Below are positions 53,052 through 63,363 of a stretch of 64,000 nt of DNA, in pieces (position 1 is the first letter of the stretch; each line of letters starts with the position of its first letter). The stretch is from Porphyrobacter sp. Its GTDB lineage: Bacteria > Pseudomonadota > Alphaproteobacteria > Sphingomonadales > Sphingomonadaceae. A model generated the notes under the pieces. The model did no database searches. It was given only the letters and a program-made list of their open reading frames with translations, and was not told the origin of the DNA. Made by a program: the position numbers and the translations under genes. Where the stretch lies: contig JAGIBN010000004.1 in the NCBI GenBank assembly GCA_017744315.1, forward strand, positions 186,001 to 250,000, read 5' to 3'.

Positions 53052-54389
53052 ATGGGCAGACACTATTTCGGCACCGACGGTATCCGCGGACGGGCCAACG
53101 GAGGCGTGCTCAACGCCGCGACGGCGATGAAGGTCGGGCAGGCGGCCGGGCGGCACTTCCTGCGCGGCTCCCACAAGCATCGGGTAGTGATCGGCAAGGA
53201 CACTCGCCTGTCCGGCTACATGATGGAAACCGCGCTCGTCGCCGGGTTCACGAGCGTCGGCATGGACGTGATCATGACAGGCCCGCTGCCAACCCCGGCG
53301 GTCGCCCTGCTGACGCGGGAGATGCGCGCCGACCTCGGCGTGATGATCTCCGCCAGTCACAATCCCTATGCCGACAACGGCATCAAGCTGTTCGGCCCCG
53401 ATGGGTTCAAGCTCTCCGACGCCGATGAGGAAGCCATCGAGGCGGCCATGCAGGTCGAACAGGAGCTGGCGCAGGCCGACGCCATCGGCCGCGCTCGCCG
53501 GATCGAGGACTCGCGCGGGCGCTACATCCACGCGATCAAGCAATCGCTCCCCTCGGCCACTCGGCTCGATGGGCTCAAGATCGTGGTCGATTGCGCCCAC
53601 GGCGCCGCTTACACCGTAGCGCCCACGGTGATCTGGGAACTTGGCGCAGAGGTCATCGCCATGGGCGTCACGCCCGATGGCCTGAACATCAACGACGGAG
53701 TCGGCTCGACCTCGCTCGACGCGATCAGGGCGCGAGTACTCGAAGAAGGCGCCGACATCGGCATCGCCCTCGACGGGGACGCTGATCGGCTAATCGTGAT
53801 CGACGAAAAGGGCCAGGTCGTCGACGGCGACCAGCTCATGGCGCTGATCGGCCTGCGGCTGGCCGCCAGCGGCGAGCTGCGCGGCGGCGGCGTGGTCGCC
53901 ACGGTCATGTCGAACCTCGGGCTGGAGCGCCTGCTCAACGATGCCGGGCTCGGTCTGGTGCGGACCAAGGTCGGCGACCGCTACGTGCTCGAAGCCATGC
54001 GCGCAGGCGGCTACAATGTCGGCGGCGAGCAATCGGGCCATATGATCCTGCTCGACCACGCCACCACCGGCGACGGCTGCATCGCGGCGCTGCAGGTTCT
54101 GGCCGCGCTGGTTCACACCGGCAAGCGGGCGAGCGAGCTGCTGCACCTGTTCGATCCGGTTCCGCAACTGCTCAAGAACGTGACCTATGCCGGCGGCGAC
54201 CCTCTGTCGGATGCTCATGTGAAGGCGGTCATCGCCGACGCCGAAGCCAAGCTCTCAGGGCGCGGCCGGCTCGTCATCCGCAAGTCGGGCACCGAGCCCA
54301 AGATCCGCGTGATGGCCGAAGGCGACGATGCGGGCGAAGTCGAACAGGTGGTCGACGAGATCTGCGCCGCCGTGAAGGCCGCCGCATGA
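53052..54389 (+). CDS. glmM: Phosphoglucosamine mutase
   Basis: 445-residue enzyme making glucosamine-1-phosphate for UDP-GlcNAc and cell-wall synthesis. It opens [18 protein letters not shown], carries the phospho-Ser102 loop [20 protein letters not shown], the metal loop [12 protein letters not shown], the sugar-binding GGEQSGHMI and the phosphate-binding [12 protein letters not shown] near the end. The stop overlaps the next gene by ATGA. Confidence 0.96.
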   Translation: MGRHYFGTDGIRGRANGGVLNAATAMKVGQAAGRHFLRGSHKHRVVIGKDTRLSGYMMETALVAGFTSVGMDVIMTGPLPTPAVALLTREMRADLGVMISASHNPYADNGIKLFGPDGFKLSDADEEAIEAAMQVEQELAQADAIGRARRIEDSRGRYIHAIKQSLPSATRLDGLKIVVDCAHGAAYTVAPTVIWELGAEVIAMGVTPDGLNINDGVGSTSLDAIRARVLEEGADIGIALDGDADRLIVIDEKGQVVDGDQLMALIGLRLAASGELRGGGVVATVMSNLGLERLLNDAGLGLVRTKVGDRYVLEAMRAGGYNVGGEQSGHMILLDHATTGDGCIAALQVLAALVHTGKRASELLHLFDPVPQLLKNVTYAGGDPLSDAHVKAVIADAEAKLSGRGRLVIRKSGTEPKIRVMAEGDDAGEVEQVVDEICAAVKAAA

Positions 54390-54616
54390 GCCTGGAGATG
54401 CGCCCCGACTGCGAACGCTGCGGCACCGACCTGCCGGCAGAAGCGCCCGGCGCGTTCATCTGCAGCTTCGAGTGCACCTTCTGCGCCGAGTGCGCCGACG
54501 CGCTCGACGACCGCTGCCCCAACTGCGGCGGCGAATTGATGGATCGCCCGACGCGGGCCAAGCAGTTGCACGCGAAGCATCCGCCATCGACCGAGCGGCG
54601 CTTCAAAGGCGAATGA
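54386..54616 (+). CDS. DUF1272 small zinc-ribbon protein
   Basis: 76 residues with four Cys pairs or clusters ([22 protein letters not shown]), the DUF1272 signature, and a basic C-terminus. Probably binds one or two zinc ions. It sits between glmM and thiD with ATGA overlaps on both sides, so the three are translated together. Function unknown. Confidence 0.88.
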   Translation: MSLEMRPDCERCGTDLPAEAPGAFICSFECTFCAECADALDDRCPNCGGELMDRPTRAKQLHAKHPPSTERRFKGE

Positions 54617-55362
54617 CCCCTCCTCCCCGCATTCTCGCGATCGCCGGTTCGGACAGTTCCGGCGGCGCCGGCATTCAGGCCGACATCAAGACCGTGACCA
54701 TGCTCGGCGGCTACGCGATGACGGCAATTACCGCGATCACCGCGCAGAATTCATGCGGGGTTACGGCGGTCGAAGCGCTTTCGCCTGAGATGGTCGGCGC
54801 GCAGATCGATGCGTGCCTTTCCGACATAGGCGCGGATGCGGTGAAGATCGGCATGCTCGGCTCGCCGGAGATCGCTCATGTCGTGGCGGACCGGCTTGAG
54901 ACCGCCGGACTCCCGGTCGTGTTCGATCCGGTCGTGGTCGCCACAAGTGGCGCAGTGCTAGCTGACGAGGGCACTGTGGCCGCGTTCGAACGCCTGATGC
55001 GGATTGCCACCCTGACCACGCCCAACGTGCCCGAGCTTCACGCCCTCGGCGGCACGGAGGCAATGGCTGCGCGCGAGATTGCCTACTTAGCCAAGGGTGG
55101 CGACGCCGAGGGACCGGAAGTCGAGGATCGTCTCGTTCGTCCCGGACAACAGGACATCGTCTGGCGCTCTCCCCGCATCGAGACCCGCCACACCCACGGC
55201 ACCGGCTGCACCCTGTCCAGCGCGATCGCTACGCACCTCGGCCAGGGTCTGCCGCTAGACGAGGCGATTGCGCGGGCCCGCGAGTTCGTCCGCGCCGCAC
55301 TCCTCGCCGCGCCCGGATTTGGAGCCAGGCACGGACCGATGGGTCACCAGGCCGTCCGCTAG
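54613..55362 (+). CDS. thiD: Hydroxymethylpyrimidine (phosphate) kinase
   Basis: 249-residue ribokinase-fold enzyme that phosphorylates HMP and HMP-P, downstream of ThiC in thiamine synthesis. Signatures: AIAGSDSSGGAGIQADIKT at the N-terminus and the catalytic anion-hole region THGTGCTLSSAIATHLGQG near residue 200. The ATG at 54613 overlaps the DUF1272 stop; longer frames are shadows. Its stop shares the bases CTAG with the stop of the convergent LOG gene. No riboswitch is visible here, unlike at thiC. Confidence 0.94.
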   Translation: MTPPPRILAIAGSDSSGGAGIQADIKTVTMLGGYAMTAITAITAQNSCGVTAVEALSPEMVGAQIDACLSDIGADAVKIGMLGSPEIAHVVADRLETAGLPVVFDPVVVATSGAVLADEGTVAAFERLMRIATLTTPNVPELHALGGTEAMAAREIAYLAKGGDAEGPEVEDRLVRPGQQDIVWRSPRIETRHTHGTGCTLSSAIATHLGQGLPLDEAIARAREFVRAALLAAPGFGARHGPMGHQAVR

Positions 55363-56270
55363 CGGATGCGGCCCGGATTGGGGTCGATGTTATAGAAGCG
55401 GGCGATGTGGCCCCAGGCTTCTTCGGCTGTCTCGCACCAGGTGAACAGCTTGAGGTCCTCGGGCGATATCACGCCTTCGCGAGCGAGGGCGCCGAAGTCG
55501 ATCACCCGGGTCCAGAACTCCTTGCCGAACAGCAGCACGGGGATCGGCTTCATCTTGCCGGTCTGGATCAGCGTCAGCAGTTCGAACATCTCGTCAAACG
55601 TACCGAACCCGCCCGGGAAAACCGCGACGGCCCGCGCGCGCATGAGGAAGTGCATCTTGCGCAAGGCGAAGTAGTGAAACTGGAACGACAGATACGGCGT
55701 GACGTAAGGGTTGGGCGCCTGCTCATGCGGCAGCACGATATTGAGCCCGACCGATTCGGCCCCAGCGTCCGAGGCCCCGCGGTTGGCCGCCTCCATGATC
55801 GAAGGTCCACCGCCCGAGCAAACCACGAACTGGCGCTTGCCCTGTTCGATGATGCCCTTCTCGCTGACGAGCCGCGCCAGCTTGTAGGCCTCGCCATAGT
55901 ACTTGGCCTTTTCGGCCAGCCGCTCGATCACCAGCCGCTCTTCGACGGGCAAGTCCTTCGCGCCTTCCAGCGCGACAGCCGCAGCCTCGGGCGGCGGAAT
56001 GCGCGCCGAACCGTACATGACCAGCATCGAGCCCACGCCCGCTTCGTCGAGCAGCATTTCGGGCTTCATCAGCTCAAGCTGGAAGCGGACCGGCCGCAGC
56101 TCGTCACGCAGCAGGAATTCGGTATCGCGGAAGGCCAGGCGATAGGCGGGATGCAGCGTTTGCGGCGTTTCAGTCGGAGCCGATTCGACGAACCCGGCTT
56201 CCTGTTCTGCCCGGTAAAACTTGCGGTCCTCGATGTTCGCGTCGTTTTCGAGGTCTTCCGGTCCGCTCAC
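55359..56270 (-). CDS. LOG family protein, long form
   Basis: 303 residues. The N-terminal ~110 residues are an extension with AYRLAFRDTEFLLRDELRPV; the Rossmann core then has VVCSGGGPSIMEAANRGASD, HYFALRKMHF and the active-site motif FPGGFGTFDEMFE. This is the longer TIGR00730-type group, distinct from the 193-residue LOG protein in the crt operon. The GTG at 56270 is preferred, with GGGAGAG just upstream. Confidence 0.88.
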   Translation of the reverse strand: MSGPEDLENDANIEDRKFYRAEQEAGFVESAPTETPQTLHPAYRLAFRDTEFLLRDELRPVRFQLELMKPEMLLDEAGVGSMLVMYGSARIPPPEAAAVALEGAKDLPVEERLVIERLAEKAKYYGEAYKLARLVSEKGIIEQGKRQFVVCSGGGPSIMEAANRGASDAGAESVGLNIVLPHEQAPNPYVTPYLSFQFHYFALRKMHFLMRARAVAVFPGGFGTFDEMFELLTLIQTGKMKPIPVLLFGKEFWTRVIDFGALAREGVISPEDLKLFTWCETAEEAWGHIARFYNIDPNPGRIR

Positions 56271-56342
56271 ATGTCTCTCCCACAAATTCTTGCCTCAGAC
56301 CTAGGCATTAGCTGGCCGGAAAGGAAGGAGGAGTGGGAGTTT

Positions 56343-56416
56343 TGGATGCCCCGTGAGGATTCGAACCTCAATTGACGGAGTCAGAGTCCGTAGTCTTACC
56401 ATTAGACGACGGGGCA
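56343..56416 (-). tRNA. tRNA-Gln (anticodon CTG)
   Basis: Minus-strand cloverleaf: acceptor TGCCCCG pairs with CGGGGCA, anticodon stem ACGGA/TCCGT with loop CTCTGAC giving CTG, T loop TTCGAAT. CCA is encoded at 56343-56345. Confidence 0.95.
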
Positions 56417-56599
56417 ACGCGGGAGCGGCGCATCTAGAAAGGCCGGGCCGTCTCGTCAAGCGCGCCACACGCGACTTGTGTCAAGGAATGCACTCCCGCG
56501 CCATTGCGGCCCCAAACTTGCCCCCGCCGGGCGCTTTCGCTAGCCTGTGGTCAGGTTCCGCCTCCGAGCGGGTAAGAAATACGAGCGAGTTAGTAGAAA

Positions 56600-57784
56600 A
56601 TGGCGGATTTCAATCCGCCGGACGAGCGGCGGAGTACCGCAGATTCTGAGGGACGTGTGCCGAATTCGGCCCTCCCCCAGTCGGGCCACTCCGGCACCGC
56701 CGGCGAAAGGCAGGCAAACGGCAGCGCCAATGGCGCTGATCTGCGCGAGCAGCCTGCGAGCCTCCCGCTTGGCCAATCGCGCCAGGCTTACGCAGCGATC
56801 GATCTTGGCACCAACAACTGCCGGCTGCTGATCGCGCGCCCGGCCGATGCCAATTTCGTGGTCATCGACGCGTTCAGCCGCGTCGTGCGCCTGGGCGAAG
56901 GCCTGGCCCAGACGGGCCGGCTGAGCAATCAGGCGATGGATCGCGCCGTCGGGGCGCTGAAGGTCTGCTCCGAAAAGCTCAAGCGCCGCAATGTCCGCCT
57001 CGCCCGATCGGTCGCCACCGAGGCTTGCCGCCGGGCGACCAACGGCGCCGAATTCATCGAGCGAGTCCAGCGCGAAACCGGCATCAGGCTCAACGTCATT
57101 TCCGCCCAGGAAGAGGCGCGGTTGGCAGTGCTCGGTTGCCATATTCTCCTCGAAGACGGCATCGGGCCGGCGGTGATCTTCGACATCGGCGGGGGATCGA
57201 CCGAGCTGGTCCTGATCGAGCCCGGCGCACCGGTCCCGCATATTATCGACTGGCAGAGCGTGCCCTGGGGTGTGGTTTCGCTGACCGAAACCGTCGGCGA
57301 CGAAGGCACCGACGCCGCGTCGCGGCTTGCCCGTTATCGCAAGATGCACAAGCTCGTGGCGGATAGCTTTGCCGGTTTCGCCGAGCGGATCGCGCCCTTC
57401 CGTTTGCCCGACCTGCGCCTCCTCGGTACGAGCGGCACCGTGACTACCCTTGCCAGCTTGCACCTCGACCTCCCGCAGTACGACAGGAAGGCCGTCGATG
57501 GCCTGGTCGTGCCATCGGCTTCGATGCGCGACATCGCCACTCGGCTTTCCACCATGGGGCCAGAGGATCGCCGCCGCCTGCCCTGCATCGGCACCGAGCG
57601 CGCCGACCTGGTGGTGGCGGGCTGCGCCATCCTCGAGGCGATTCTCGACATCTGGCCCGCCCCGCGGCTGGGCGTGGCCGATCGCGGAATTCGCGAAGGC
57701 ATCCTGCGCGGACTGATGTCCGCCGACGCGCTCGGGATCGAGGCACAGGCCGCGTTGCGGCGATTGAAGCAGACCATCCGATGA
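56600..57784 (+). CDS. Ppx/GppA family exopolyphosphatase
   Basis: 394-residue ASKHA-fold phosphatase acting on polyphosphate or pppGpp. The nucleotide-binding motifs are AAIDLGTNNCRLLIARP (about 64-80) and IFDIGGGSTELVLIEPG (about 190). An N-terminal extension of some 60 Ser/Gly/Asn-rich residues precedes the core; no ribosome binding site is strong, so the true start could be internal. It lacks the C-terminal HD domain of the longest members. It overlaps rlmE by ATGA. Confidence 0.92.
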   Translation: MADFNPPDERRSTADSEGRVPNSALPQSGHSGTAGERQANGSANGADLREQPASLPLGQSRQAYAAIDLGTNNCRLLIARPADANFVVIDAFSRVVRLGEGLAQTGRLSNQAMDRAVGALKVCSEKLKRRNVRLARSVATEACRRATNGAEFIERVQRETGIRLNVISAQEEARLAVLGCHILLEDGIGPAVIFDIGGGSTELVLIEPGAPVPHIIDWQSVPWGVVSLTETVGDEGTDAASRLARYRKMHKLVADSFAGFAERIAPFRLPDLRLLGTSGTVTTLASLHLDLPQYDRKAVDGLVVPSASMRDIATRLSTMGPEDRRRLPCIGTERADLVVAGCAILEAILDIWPAPRLGVADRGIREGILRGLMSADALGIEAQAALRRLKQTIR

Positions 57785-58446
57785 GCCGCTCAGGCAAAGA
57801 CTCCGACCGACGGGTAAAGACCGCCCGCGGCCGCACGGCCTCGTCCGTGCGCTGGCTCGAACGCCAGCTCAACGATCCTTACGTCAAGCAGGCCAAGGCC
57901 GACGGCTACCGTAGCCGGGCGGCCTACAAGCTGATCGAGCTCGACGAGCGATTCGGCCTGCTCAAGGGCGTGCGCCGCGTGGTCGACCTCGGCATCGCGC
58001 CTGGCGGCTGGAGCCAGGTCGTGCGCAAGCGTGTGCCAGGCGCCGCGGTGGTTGGCATCGACTTGCTGGAAACCGAGCCTCTTGAAGGGGTGACGATCTT
58101 CCAGATGGACTTCATGGCGGACGAGGCGCCGGGTGCGCTTGAGGCTGCGCTCGACGGGCCGCCGGACCTGGTGCTGTCGGACATGGCCGCCAATACTGTG
58201 GGCCATAAGCAGACCGATCATTTGCGGACCATGGGACTGGTCGAGACCGCCGCTCACTTCGCCATCGAGGTGCTCGACAAAGACGGGGCCTTCGTGGCCA
58301 AGGTCCTGGCGGGCGGGACCGACGCCGACTTGCTGGCGCTGCTCAAACGCCACTTCCGCGCGGTCAAGCACGCCAAGCCCCCGGCGAGCCGCAAGGGCTC
58401 CTCCGAATGGTACGTCATCGCGCAGGGCTTCAAGGGCCGAGACTAG
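57781..58446 (+). CDS. rlmE: 23S rRNA 2'-O-methyltransferase RlmE (FtsJ)
   Basis: 221-residue SAM-dependent enzyme methylating U2552 of 23S rRNA. The catalytic K-D-K-E set is visible: Lys in AAYKLIELDERFGLL, Asp in VLSDMAANTVG, Lys in FVAKVLAGG and Glu in SSEWYVIAQGF; the SAM loop is VDLGIAPGGWSQVV. The basic N-terminus contacts RNA. Coupled to the ppx/gppA gene upstream. Confidence 0.94.
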   Translation: MSRSGKDSDRRVKTARGRTASSVRWLERQLNDPYVKQAKADGYRSRAAYKLIELDERFGLLKGVRRVVDLGIAPGGWSQVVRKRVPGAAVVGIDLLETEPLEGVTIFQMDFMADEAPGALEAALDGPPDLVLSDMAANTVGHKQTDHLRTMGLVETAAHFAIEVLDKDGAFVAKVLAGGTDADLLALLKRHFRAVKHAKPPASRKGSSEWYVIAQGFKGRD

Positions 58447-58452
58447 CCGGAT

Positions 58453-58596
58453 AATCCTCCCTGTGAGCGAAGCTCATGGGGAGGTGGCGCGCGCCGCAGG
58501 CGCGTGACGGAGGGGCCAGTGGCACAACGTCAGCCCCTCCACCACCGCCTGCGGCGGCGGTCCCCCTCCCCATCGGCTGCGCCGACAGGGAGGATT
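58453..58596. repeat. Paired inverted GC-rich repeat, copy 3
   Basis: Begins AATCCTCCCTGTGAGCGAAG and, reversed, AATCCTCCCTGTCGGCGCAG, the same outer ends as copy 2, with inner GGGGAGG and GGAGGGGC blocks and hairpins CGCCGCAGGCG and GCCTGCGGC. Located seven bases after rlmE. Confidence 0.88.
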
Positions 58597-58609
58597 GGAA
58601 AACGCAAAG

Positions 58610-58636
58610 AAAAACGGCCGCAGATGCGGCCGTTTT
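58610..58636. terminator. Bidirectional rho-independent terminator
   Basis: Stem CGGCCGC / GCGGCCG flanked by AAAAA and TTTT, loop AGAT: a textbook intrinsic terminator usable by rlmE on one strand and the cytochrome c gene on the other. Confidence 0.9.
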
Positions 58637-58674
58637 CCAATCTTCAAGGACGCAGCGGCCGAAGCCGCCCAGTC

Positions 58675-59328
58675 TTAGTGAGCCGCCGGAGCTGCTGCTG
58701 CCGGTTCCGGAGCAGCGGTGGCACCCGCTTCTGCGGCCGGAGCGGCCGCGCCGTCAGCCGCCGGAGCAGCTGCGTCACCAGCGGCCGCGTCAGCAGCCGG
58801 CGGCGGCGGAAGCGGCGGACCGCCACCGTTCTGCAGCAGGAACAGAATCACGTTGGCGCGATCTTCAGCCTTGCCGAGACCGGCGAAGCTCATCTTCGTG
58901 CCGGCCGCGAAAGCCTTCGGGCTCTTCAGCCAGTGATCGAGATTCTCGAACGTCCAATCGCCGCCATGGCCAGAAAGATCGCCCGAATAGGCGAAGCCCG
59001 GTTCATGCTTGCCGATCGGCTTGCCGACGACGCCGTAGAGATTCGGACCGATTCCGTCACCACCGCCCTGGGCGATCGTGTGGCACGAGGTGCACTTGGC
59101 GAAGATCTTTTCGCCCGCGGCCGCATCGCCGGTGGCGAGCAGGGTCGCCAGCGGCGGACCTTCCGCAGCGGCGCCCGCTTCCACGACGCCCTCGATGGGG
59201 AAGCCCATCACGTGCGGACGGTGGGGCTTGTCGGCCTGGAAGAACAGGCCACTTGCGATGGAGCCGCCAAGTGCGACGATGGCCGCAGCGAGTGTCCAGC
59301 CGGCGATGGTGTTGAAACGATCAGTCAT
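58675..59328 (-). CDS. Membrane-anchored cytochrome c with Ala/Pro-rich tail
   Basis: 217 residues: an uncleaved N-terminal anchor (about 9-28), then a single class I cytochrome c domain (about 65-165) with haem motif CTSCH (79-83) and axial Met in GTKMSFAGL, resembling CycM/c552 electron carriers to terminal oxidases. The last ~50 residues are almost only Ala, Pro, Gly and Glu. The ATG at 59328 opens the anchor; longer frames are unlikely. Located in the inner membrane facing the periplasm. Confidence 0.92.
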   Translation of the reverse strand: MTDRFNTIAGWTLAAAIVALGGSIASGLFFQADKPHRPHVMGFPIEGVVEAGAAAEGPPLATLLATGDAAAGEKIFAKCTSCHTIAQGGGDGIGPNLYGVVGKPIGKHEPGFAYSGDLSGHGGDWTFENLDHWLKSPKAFAAGTKMSFAGLGKAEDRANVILFLLQNGGGPPLPPPPAADAAAGDAAAPAADGAAAPAAEAGATAAPEPAAAAPAAH

Positions 59329-59444
59329 CGATGGATTATCTACCAGAGTCAGATTTGCGCGCCGCTCTAGTAAGGCGGGTTCGAAGGCGCAAGTCCGATA
59401 GTCACTTGTCGGTCGCAAGTTGCGTCGTTACCCGCGTCGCTTCA

Positions 59445-60338
59445 ATGGATAGCTTTCCCGCTCCTGCCCTTGCCCTCGTGGAAGAGATGCACTCCGCCGC
59501 CGCGGCCGAACCCGCTCGCGCAGTCGCCTTCCAGGGCGCTCCCGGGGCGAATTCGCACCGTGCTGCCATCGAATGGTCGCCCGACTGTCTGCCGTTGCCG
59601 TGCTTCTCGTTCGAGGATGCGCTCGACGCGGTGAGCGCGGGACGTGCCGGCAGCGCGATCATTCCGATCGAGAATTCGCAGCATGGCCGGGTGGCCGACA
59701 TCCATTTCCTGCTTCCTGGCAGTGGCTTGTCGATCGTTGGCGAACACTTCCTGCCGATCAGCTACGCCGTGATGGGCCTGGGCAAAGGTCCCTTCAAGTC
59801 GGCGCACAGCCATCCGCAAGCCCTCGGTCAGACGCGGAAATATCTGCGCGACCGCGGCATCGTACCGCTCGCTTATGCCGATACCGCCGGCGCCGCCGCG
59901 CTGGTCAAGGAAATGGGCGACCCCGAAGCCTGCGCCATCGCGCCGGCACTGGCCGCCGATCTCTATGGCCTGACGATCGCCGAGCAAGGCGTGGAAGATT
60001 CGCCCGACAACACCACCCGATTCGTGGTGCTGTCACGCGACGCGCTCGACCCCGCGACGCTTGCGGGCAAGCCGGCCATGACAACCTTCGTGTTCGAAGT
60101 GAAGAATATCCCCGCGGCACTCTACAAGGCGCTGGGCGGCTTCGCGACCAACGGCGTCAACATGACCAAGCTCGAAAGCTATCAGCAGGGCGCCAGTTTC
60201 TCGGCCACGATGTTCTTTGCCGATATCCTCGGCGCGCCGGGCGATCCGGCGATCGACAGGGCGCTCGAAGAGCTGGCGTTCCACAGCAAGGAACTGCGCA
60301 TGCTCGGCAGCTACGCCCAGGCGCGGGTGCGCGGCTAG
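59445..60338 (+). CDS. pheA: Prephenate dehydratase
   Basis: 297 residues, without a chorismate mutase domain. Converts prephenate to phenylpyruvate. The PDT domain starts VAFQGAPGANSHRAAIEW, contains PIENSQHGRVADIHFLL and the catalytic NTTRFVVL; the C-terminal ACT domain (about 205-290) has GGFATNGVNMTKLESYQ for Phe feedback. ATG at 59445 is used; the region before it is the promoter shared with the cytochrome gene. Confidence 0.94.
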   Translation: MDSFPAPALALVEEMHSAAAAEPARAVAFQGAPGANSHRAAIEWSPDCLPLPCFSFEDALDAVSAGRAGSAIIPIENSQHGRVADIHFLLPGSGLSIVGEHFLPISYAVMGLGKGPFKSAHSHPQALGQTRKYLRDRGIVPLAYADTAGAAALVKEMGDPEACAIAPALAADLYGLTIAEQGVEDSPDNTTRFVVLSRDALDPATLAGKPAMTTFVFEVKNIPAALYKALGGFATNGVNMTKLESYQQGASFSATMFFADILGAPGDPAIDRALEELAFHSKELRMLGSYAQARVRG

Positions 60339-60403
60339 GTCCTTCGCGACCCACGTAAAACCACGGGTTGCGCCGTCGCTGCGGTCATGTCACCTCCTGG
60401 CTT

Positions 60404-61108
60404 GTGACAGTGGAGACGGGGGATAGCGCCGCGCAAGCGGGCGCAGGCGATTTCGCGCGCGATTGGGAAGCCTTACGCGCGGCCTCCGATATTCAATTCG
60501 CCCCCGTAAAGCCGCCCGCGCCGAATCCTCCTCCGGAATGGCTGCAGAGGTTCTTCAAGTGGCTCGGTGAAGTGCTCGCTCCCGTCGGGGACTTCCTGGC
60601 GAACGTGTTCGGCGGCATCGGCCGATTCCTCGGCGTCTCCGGGCAAGTCATCATGTGGTCGGTGCTGGCGCTCGCTGCGCTGCTGGTCCTTTTCCTGCTG
60701 TGGCGCACTTTCGCCCCCATGCTGGTGAACGCGCAGCTCGGCGGCACAAAGGAAAGCCCGGCCGAATGGGCACCCGACGCGCATCAGGCGCTGGCGCTGC
60801 TCGAAGATGCGGACAAGCTCGCCGCCGAAGGCCGTTTCGAGGAAGCCACGCACCTGCTGCTGAAACGCAGCGTCGGCCAGATCGCCGAGGCGCGGCCCGG
60901 GTTGCTCGAGCCTTCGAGCACCGCCCGCGAAATCGCCGAACTGCCCGACCTCTCGCAAGGGGCCCGCGGCGCATTCGGGGTGATCGCCGAAAGGGTGGAG
61001 CGCAGCCTGTTCGCCTTGCGCAGCCTCTCGGCGGAAGACTGGCACGCGGCGCGCGCCGCTTACGCCGAGTTTGCTCTCGCCGCGCCAAAGCTGGGAGCAG
61101 CCTCCTGA
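60404..61108 (+). CDS. DUF4129-type membrane protein
   Basis: About 234 residues with a single transmembrane helix (VIMWSVLALAALLVLFLLW). A cytosolic C-terminal part (about 130-230) has ALLEDADKLAAEGRFEEATH and FALRSLSAEDWHAARAAY, the DUF4129 pattern. The start is uncertain: GTG at 60404 or 60410, no clear ribosome binding site. Overlaps the following gene by TGATG and belongs to a four-gene operon with MoxR and DUF58 proteins. Confidence 0.78.
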   Translation: MTVETGDSAAQAGAGDFARDWEALRAASDIQFAPVKPPAPNPPPEWLQRFFKWLGEVLAPVGDFLANVFGGIGRFLGVSGQVIMWSVLALAALLVLFLLWRTFAPMLVNAQLGGTKESPAEWAPDAHQALALLEDADKLAAEGRFEEATHLLLKRSVGQIAEARPGLLEPSSTAREIAELPDLSQGARGAFGVIAERVERSLFALRSLSAEDWHAARAAYAEFALAAPKLGAAS

Positions 61109-62396
61109 TGAGCCGGAGCAGTTCCCCCTTCTCCCCGAAGATCATTCTCGCGGTGCTGGTGGTCGGCGCCGGGGCCTTCCTGCTGTTCCTCTACGCCATC
61201 GGCGCCGGATGGGACGGGCGTGAAGACCGCAACGGCGGCTCTCATGCCGCGGCGAACGGCCTCAACGGCTTTGCCGGGCTGGCGCGACTGCTGGAGGCGC
61301 GCGGCTATGACGTCTCGCTGTCCCGCTCCCAGACCCGCCTGCAGGAAGAGGCGCTGCTCGTAATCACGCCGGACCTCTTCAGCGCTGACGGAGAGGCGAT
61401 CGCGAAGATCATCCGCGAGCGGCGCTATGCCGGCCCCACCCTGCTGATCCTGCCCAAATGGATGGCGGGCAAGGCGGGCGGCCCCCGGATGCCCAATGTA
61501 CCGAAAGGCTGGGTCATTCTCGGCGGCAGTGCCGAGCCCGAGTTCGTGACCGAGATCGACGGTCTCAAAAACGACGAAATGAAGATCGCCAAGCGGGAAC
61601 GTTGGTACGGCTTGGGCCTCGAAGGGACGTTTCCCGTACCCGACCAGACGCTCGCCTTGCACGGCGACGGCCTGATCCCACTTGTCAGCGACAAAAATGG
61701 CGAGGCGCTGGCGGGGTACATCTACGACAAGGGCGTCTACCCGTACCTCGCCGACGCAGCGGGTATCCAACCGCTGGAAGCCAGCGATCCGCAGGTCGAC
61801 GATTCGCTATGGCCCGTCGTGGTCGTGGTCGAGCCCGATCTGATGAACAACTACGGCCTCGCCGATGCCAAGCGCGCGGAAGCCGCAGTCGCCCTGGTCG
61901 ATGCGACGCTTGAGGATTACGACCTGCCGATCGTGTTCGACCTCACCGTGGCCGGACTGGGGCGTAACGAGAACTTGCTGACGATGGCCTTCCGGCCGCC
62001 GTTCCTCGCCGCGACGCTGTGCCTGATCCTGGCCGCACTCGTCATCGCCTGGCGTTCGTTCCGCCGCTTCGGAGCGCCCGTCGCGGAAGCGCCCTCGTTC
62101 GCGATGGGCAAGCAGCAGCTCGCCCGCAACAGCGCCGCGCTGGTCGAGCGGGCGCGGCGGCTGCATTTGCTCGGCCCACCCTACGGCGCGCTGGTTTCGG
62201 CGCGCATCGCGGCCGCGCTCAATATTCGCGAGGCGGAGGCTGGTGCCCGAGAGGCCGCCATCGCCCGCATCCAGGCCGTGCGCGGCCTGCCTGCCGATTT
62301 CCCCGAACGGGCGGAGGCTTTGCGCAATGCCCGCCGCCCGGCCGACCTGCTCCGCGCCGCCGGCGCTCTCAGATCCATCGAAAGGACGCTAGTTCA

Positions 62397-62400
<4 letters not shown>
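61108..62400 (+). CDS. DUF4350-type membrane protein
   Basis: 430 residues: one N-terminal helix (about 11-32), a large periplasmic or extracytoplasmic domain ([39 protein letters not shown] region, then [17 protein letters not shown]), and a second helix (about 300-322) followed by a cytosolic helical tail ([20 protein letters not shown]). The DUF4350 type is normally found between DUF4129 and MoxR, as here. It overlaps both neighbours. Confidence 0.82.
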
Positions 62401-63359
<959 letters not shown>

Positions 63360-63363
63360 TCCG

